From Phycisphaerales bacterium (GTDB taxonomy: Bacteria > Planctomycetota > Phycisphaerae > Phycisphaerales > UBA1924): a stretch of DNA of 64,000 nt. Every line of letters begins with the position of its first letter. Position 1 is the first letter of the stretch. The position numbers and the translations under genes were made by a program. Below, one piece after another: positions 62,725-64,000 of this stretch. Under the pieces are notes generated by a model that worked only from the letters and a program-made list of their open reading frames with translations, was not told where the DNA came from and did no database searches. The stretch spans positions 124,001 through 188,000 of the forward strand of contig JADLGW010000028.1 of the NCBI GenBank assembly GCA_020849105.1. The letters are read 5' to 3'.

Positions 62725-64000
62725 CTACAGCAGGCTCCCGCCCTGGAGTTGCTTCTTCTCCAGGGTCACGTTCATCCCGAGGCCCTTGAGCTCGTTGCAC
62801 AGCACGTCGAAGGCGACGGGCATGCCCGCCTCCAGTTTGTTGGTGCCCTTGACCATGCTCTCGTAGATCTTGGTCCGGCCCTCGACGTCGTCGGACTTCA
62901 CCGTCAGCAGTTCCTGCAGGATGTACGCCGCCCCGTACGCCTCCAGCGCCCACACCTCCATCTCGCCGAACCGCTGCCCGCCCGTGCGGGCCTTGCCGCC
63001 CAGCGGCTGCTGCGTGATGAGGGAGTACGGCCCCGTGGCCCGGGCGTGGATCTTGTCGTCCACAAGGTGGTGGAGTTTGAGCAGGTACATGTACCCGACG
63101 GTCGTCTTCTGGGTGAAGGGCTCGCCGGTGCGCCCGTCGAAGAGCTGGATCTTCCCGCCGCGGGGCATCGTGGCCAGGATCTCGCGCGGGTGGGGCCAGG
63201 TCCCGGTCTTCTCGTAGTGGGCGAGTTTCTCCTGGACGTGGGCGTTGGCTTCCGCCACGGCCGCGTGGATTTCTTCCTCGCGCGCCCCGTCGAAGACCGG
63301 TGTCACGGCCTGGAAGCCGAGCACCTGGGCCGCCCACCCCAGGTGGGTCTCCAGGATCTGCCCGACGTTCATGCGGCTGGGCACGCCCAGCGGGTTGAGC
63401 AGCACGTCGACCGGCGTGCCGTCCTCCATGAAGGGCATCTCCTCCTCCGCCACGACGCGGGCGATGACGCCCTTGTTGCCGTGCCGCCCGGCCATCTTGT
63501 CGCCGGCGGAGAGCTGCCGCTTGGTCGCGACGTAGACCTTCACCATCTCCAGCACGCCGCTGGGCAGTTCATCGCCCCGCTTCATGTGGGAGACCTTGCG
63601 CTGCTTCTCGTCCCCCATCTTCTGGATGCGCGGCCAGAACTGGCGGTAGAGGACCTCGGCCTTCTCGCGGGCCTCCTTGGACCCCTTGGCCCATTTGAGG
63701 TCAAACGTCTTGACCTGTTCGAGGATGACCTCCGGGATGTCGCTGGCGCCCACCTTCTGGCGGGTGTTGGGGTCCACCATCGCCGTGCCCACGACCTCGT
63801 TGATCGCGTCCACCATCTGCTTGAACAGCGCGATGGCCTTGGCGTCCATCTCGTTCTCGTACGCCGCGATGTCCTTTTTCAGTTGCTTCTTCTGCTCCTC
63901 GTTCATGTGGAGCCGCCGGCTGAAGCGCCGGGCCCCGATCACGATCCCCTCGACCCCCGCCGGCACCTCCAGCGAGTCGTTCTTCACGTCCTCGCCGGCC
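62725..64000 (-). CDS. rpoB: RNA polymerase beta subunit, C-terminal part (5' end outside window)
   Basis: The last 425 or so residues, running off the right edge. Seen motifs: [97 protein letters not shown] and [16 protein letters not shown], the conserved C-terminal block. It contacts the beta' subunit near the active centre. The stop is 3 nt before the basic 44-residue ORF. Confidence 0.96.
   Translation of the reverse strand, partial: AGEDVKNDSLEVPAGVEGIVIGARRFSRRLHMNEEQKKQLKKDIAAYENEMDAKAIALFKQMVDAINEVVGTAMVDPNTRQKVGASDIPEVILEQVKTFDLKWAKGSKEAREKAEVLYRQFWPRIQKMGDEKQRKVSHMKRGDELPSGVLEMVKVYVATKRQLSAGDKMAGRHGNKGVIARVVAEEEMPFMEDGTPVDVLLNPLGVPSRMNVGQILETHLGWAAQVLGFQAVTPVFDGAREEEIHAAVAEANAHVQEKLAHYEKTGTWPHPREILATMPRGGKIQLFDGRTGEPFTQKTTVGYMYLLKLHHLVDDKIHARATGPYSLITQQPLGGKARTGGQRFGEMEVWALEAYGAAYILQELLTVKSDDVEGRTKIYESMVKGTNKLEAGMPVAFDVLCNELKGLGMNVTLEKKQLQGGSLL

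Overview
The window is about 64 kb of very GC-rich DNA, almost fully coding, with short intergenic gaps and frequent 1-4 nt start/stop overlaps. The gene content points to a free-living, flagellated Gram-negative-like bacterium. It includes a FliW-CsrA-flagellin cluster, a FlgI P-ring protein, an outer-membrane secretin, PilT and the futalosine menaquinone enzyme MqnD, and several small hypothetical families accompany them, among them membrane proteins ending in a zinc ribbon. Together with several families of palindromic elements, this suggests a planctomycete of the Phycisphaerae type. That placement is an inference from gene content; no rRNA is present to confirm it.

Layout. 1-0.4 kb: tail of a DinB-like gene. 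0.5-12 kb: one long minus-strand flagellar block, read right to left as flgI, a flgJ-like rod-binding gene, flgN-like, flgK, an outsized flgL, fliW, csrA and two divergent flagellins, ending in xerC. 12-19 kb: mostly plus strand, with a CPBP protease, tRNA-Glu(CTC), an Hpt protein, a REC-GGDEF diguanylate cyclase, a free-standing RNR-like TSCPD domain, glycerate kinase, pilT and a FAD oxidoreductase with a 34-residue membrane peptide. 19-30 kb: homogentisate dioxygenase, a GmhA-like SIS protein, PilZ, an adenylate kinase-like protein, mqnD-prmC, then a minus-strand run of methyltransferase, polyprenyl synthase, asd and a secreted beta-propeller. 29-40 kb: envelope and sugar genes (UDP-glucose dehydrogenase, asparagine synthetase, glycosyltransferase), a YhhQ-type transporter, an orphan DNA methyltransferase, an amidohydrolase and an aldo-keto reductase. 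39.5-42.5 kb: an iscS-iscU-iscA set with an ACT-domain protein. 42.5-47 kb: a large secretin followed by a STAS/RsbW-like pair. 48-53.5 kb: coaX, a shortened MnmE-like GTPase, a membrane TPR-like protein, an RluA-type synthase and two tandem zinc-ribbon membrane paralogues. 53.6-64 kb: metH, rpoC, a three-gene HEPN cassette and the C-terminal part of rpoB, all minus strand.

How the genes work together. The flagellar block looks like a late-assembly unit with its own post-transcriptional switch. Both flagellin leaders carry the same 10-nt Shine-Dalgarno element (CACGGAGGAT), which resembles a CsrA site, and csrA and fliW lie directly upstream. The Hpt, GGDEF and PilZ genes suggest c-di-GMP signalling nearby.

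The most unusual signals are: (1) palindromic repeat elements that sit in frame inside asnB and metH, in metH at domain boundaries; (2) a tightly coupled cassette of a tiny basic protein, a HEPN protein and a 93-residue protein between rpoB and rpoC; (3) at least five distinguishable families of dyad repeats across the window. No CRISPR array, prophage or insertion sequence was recognised.
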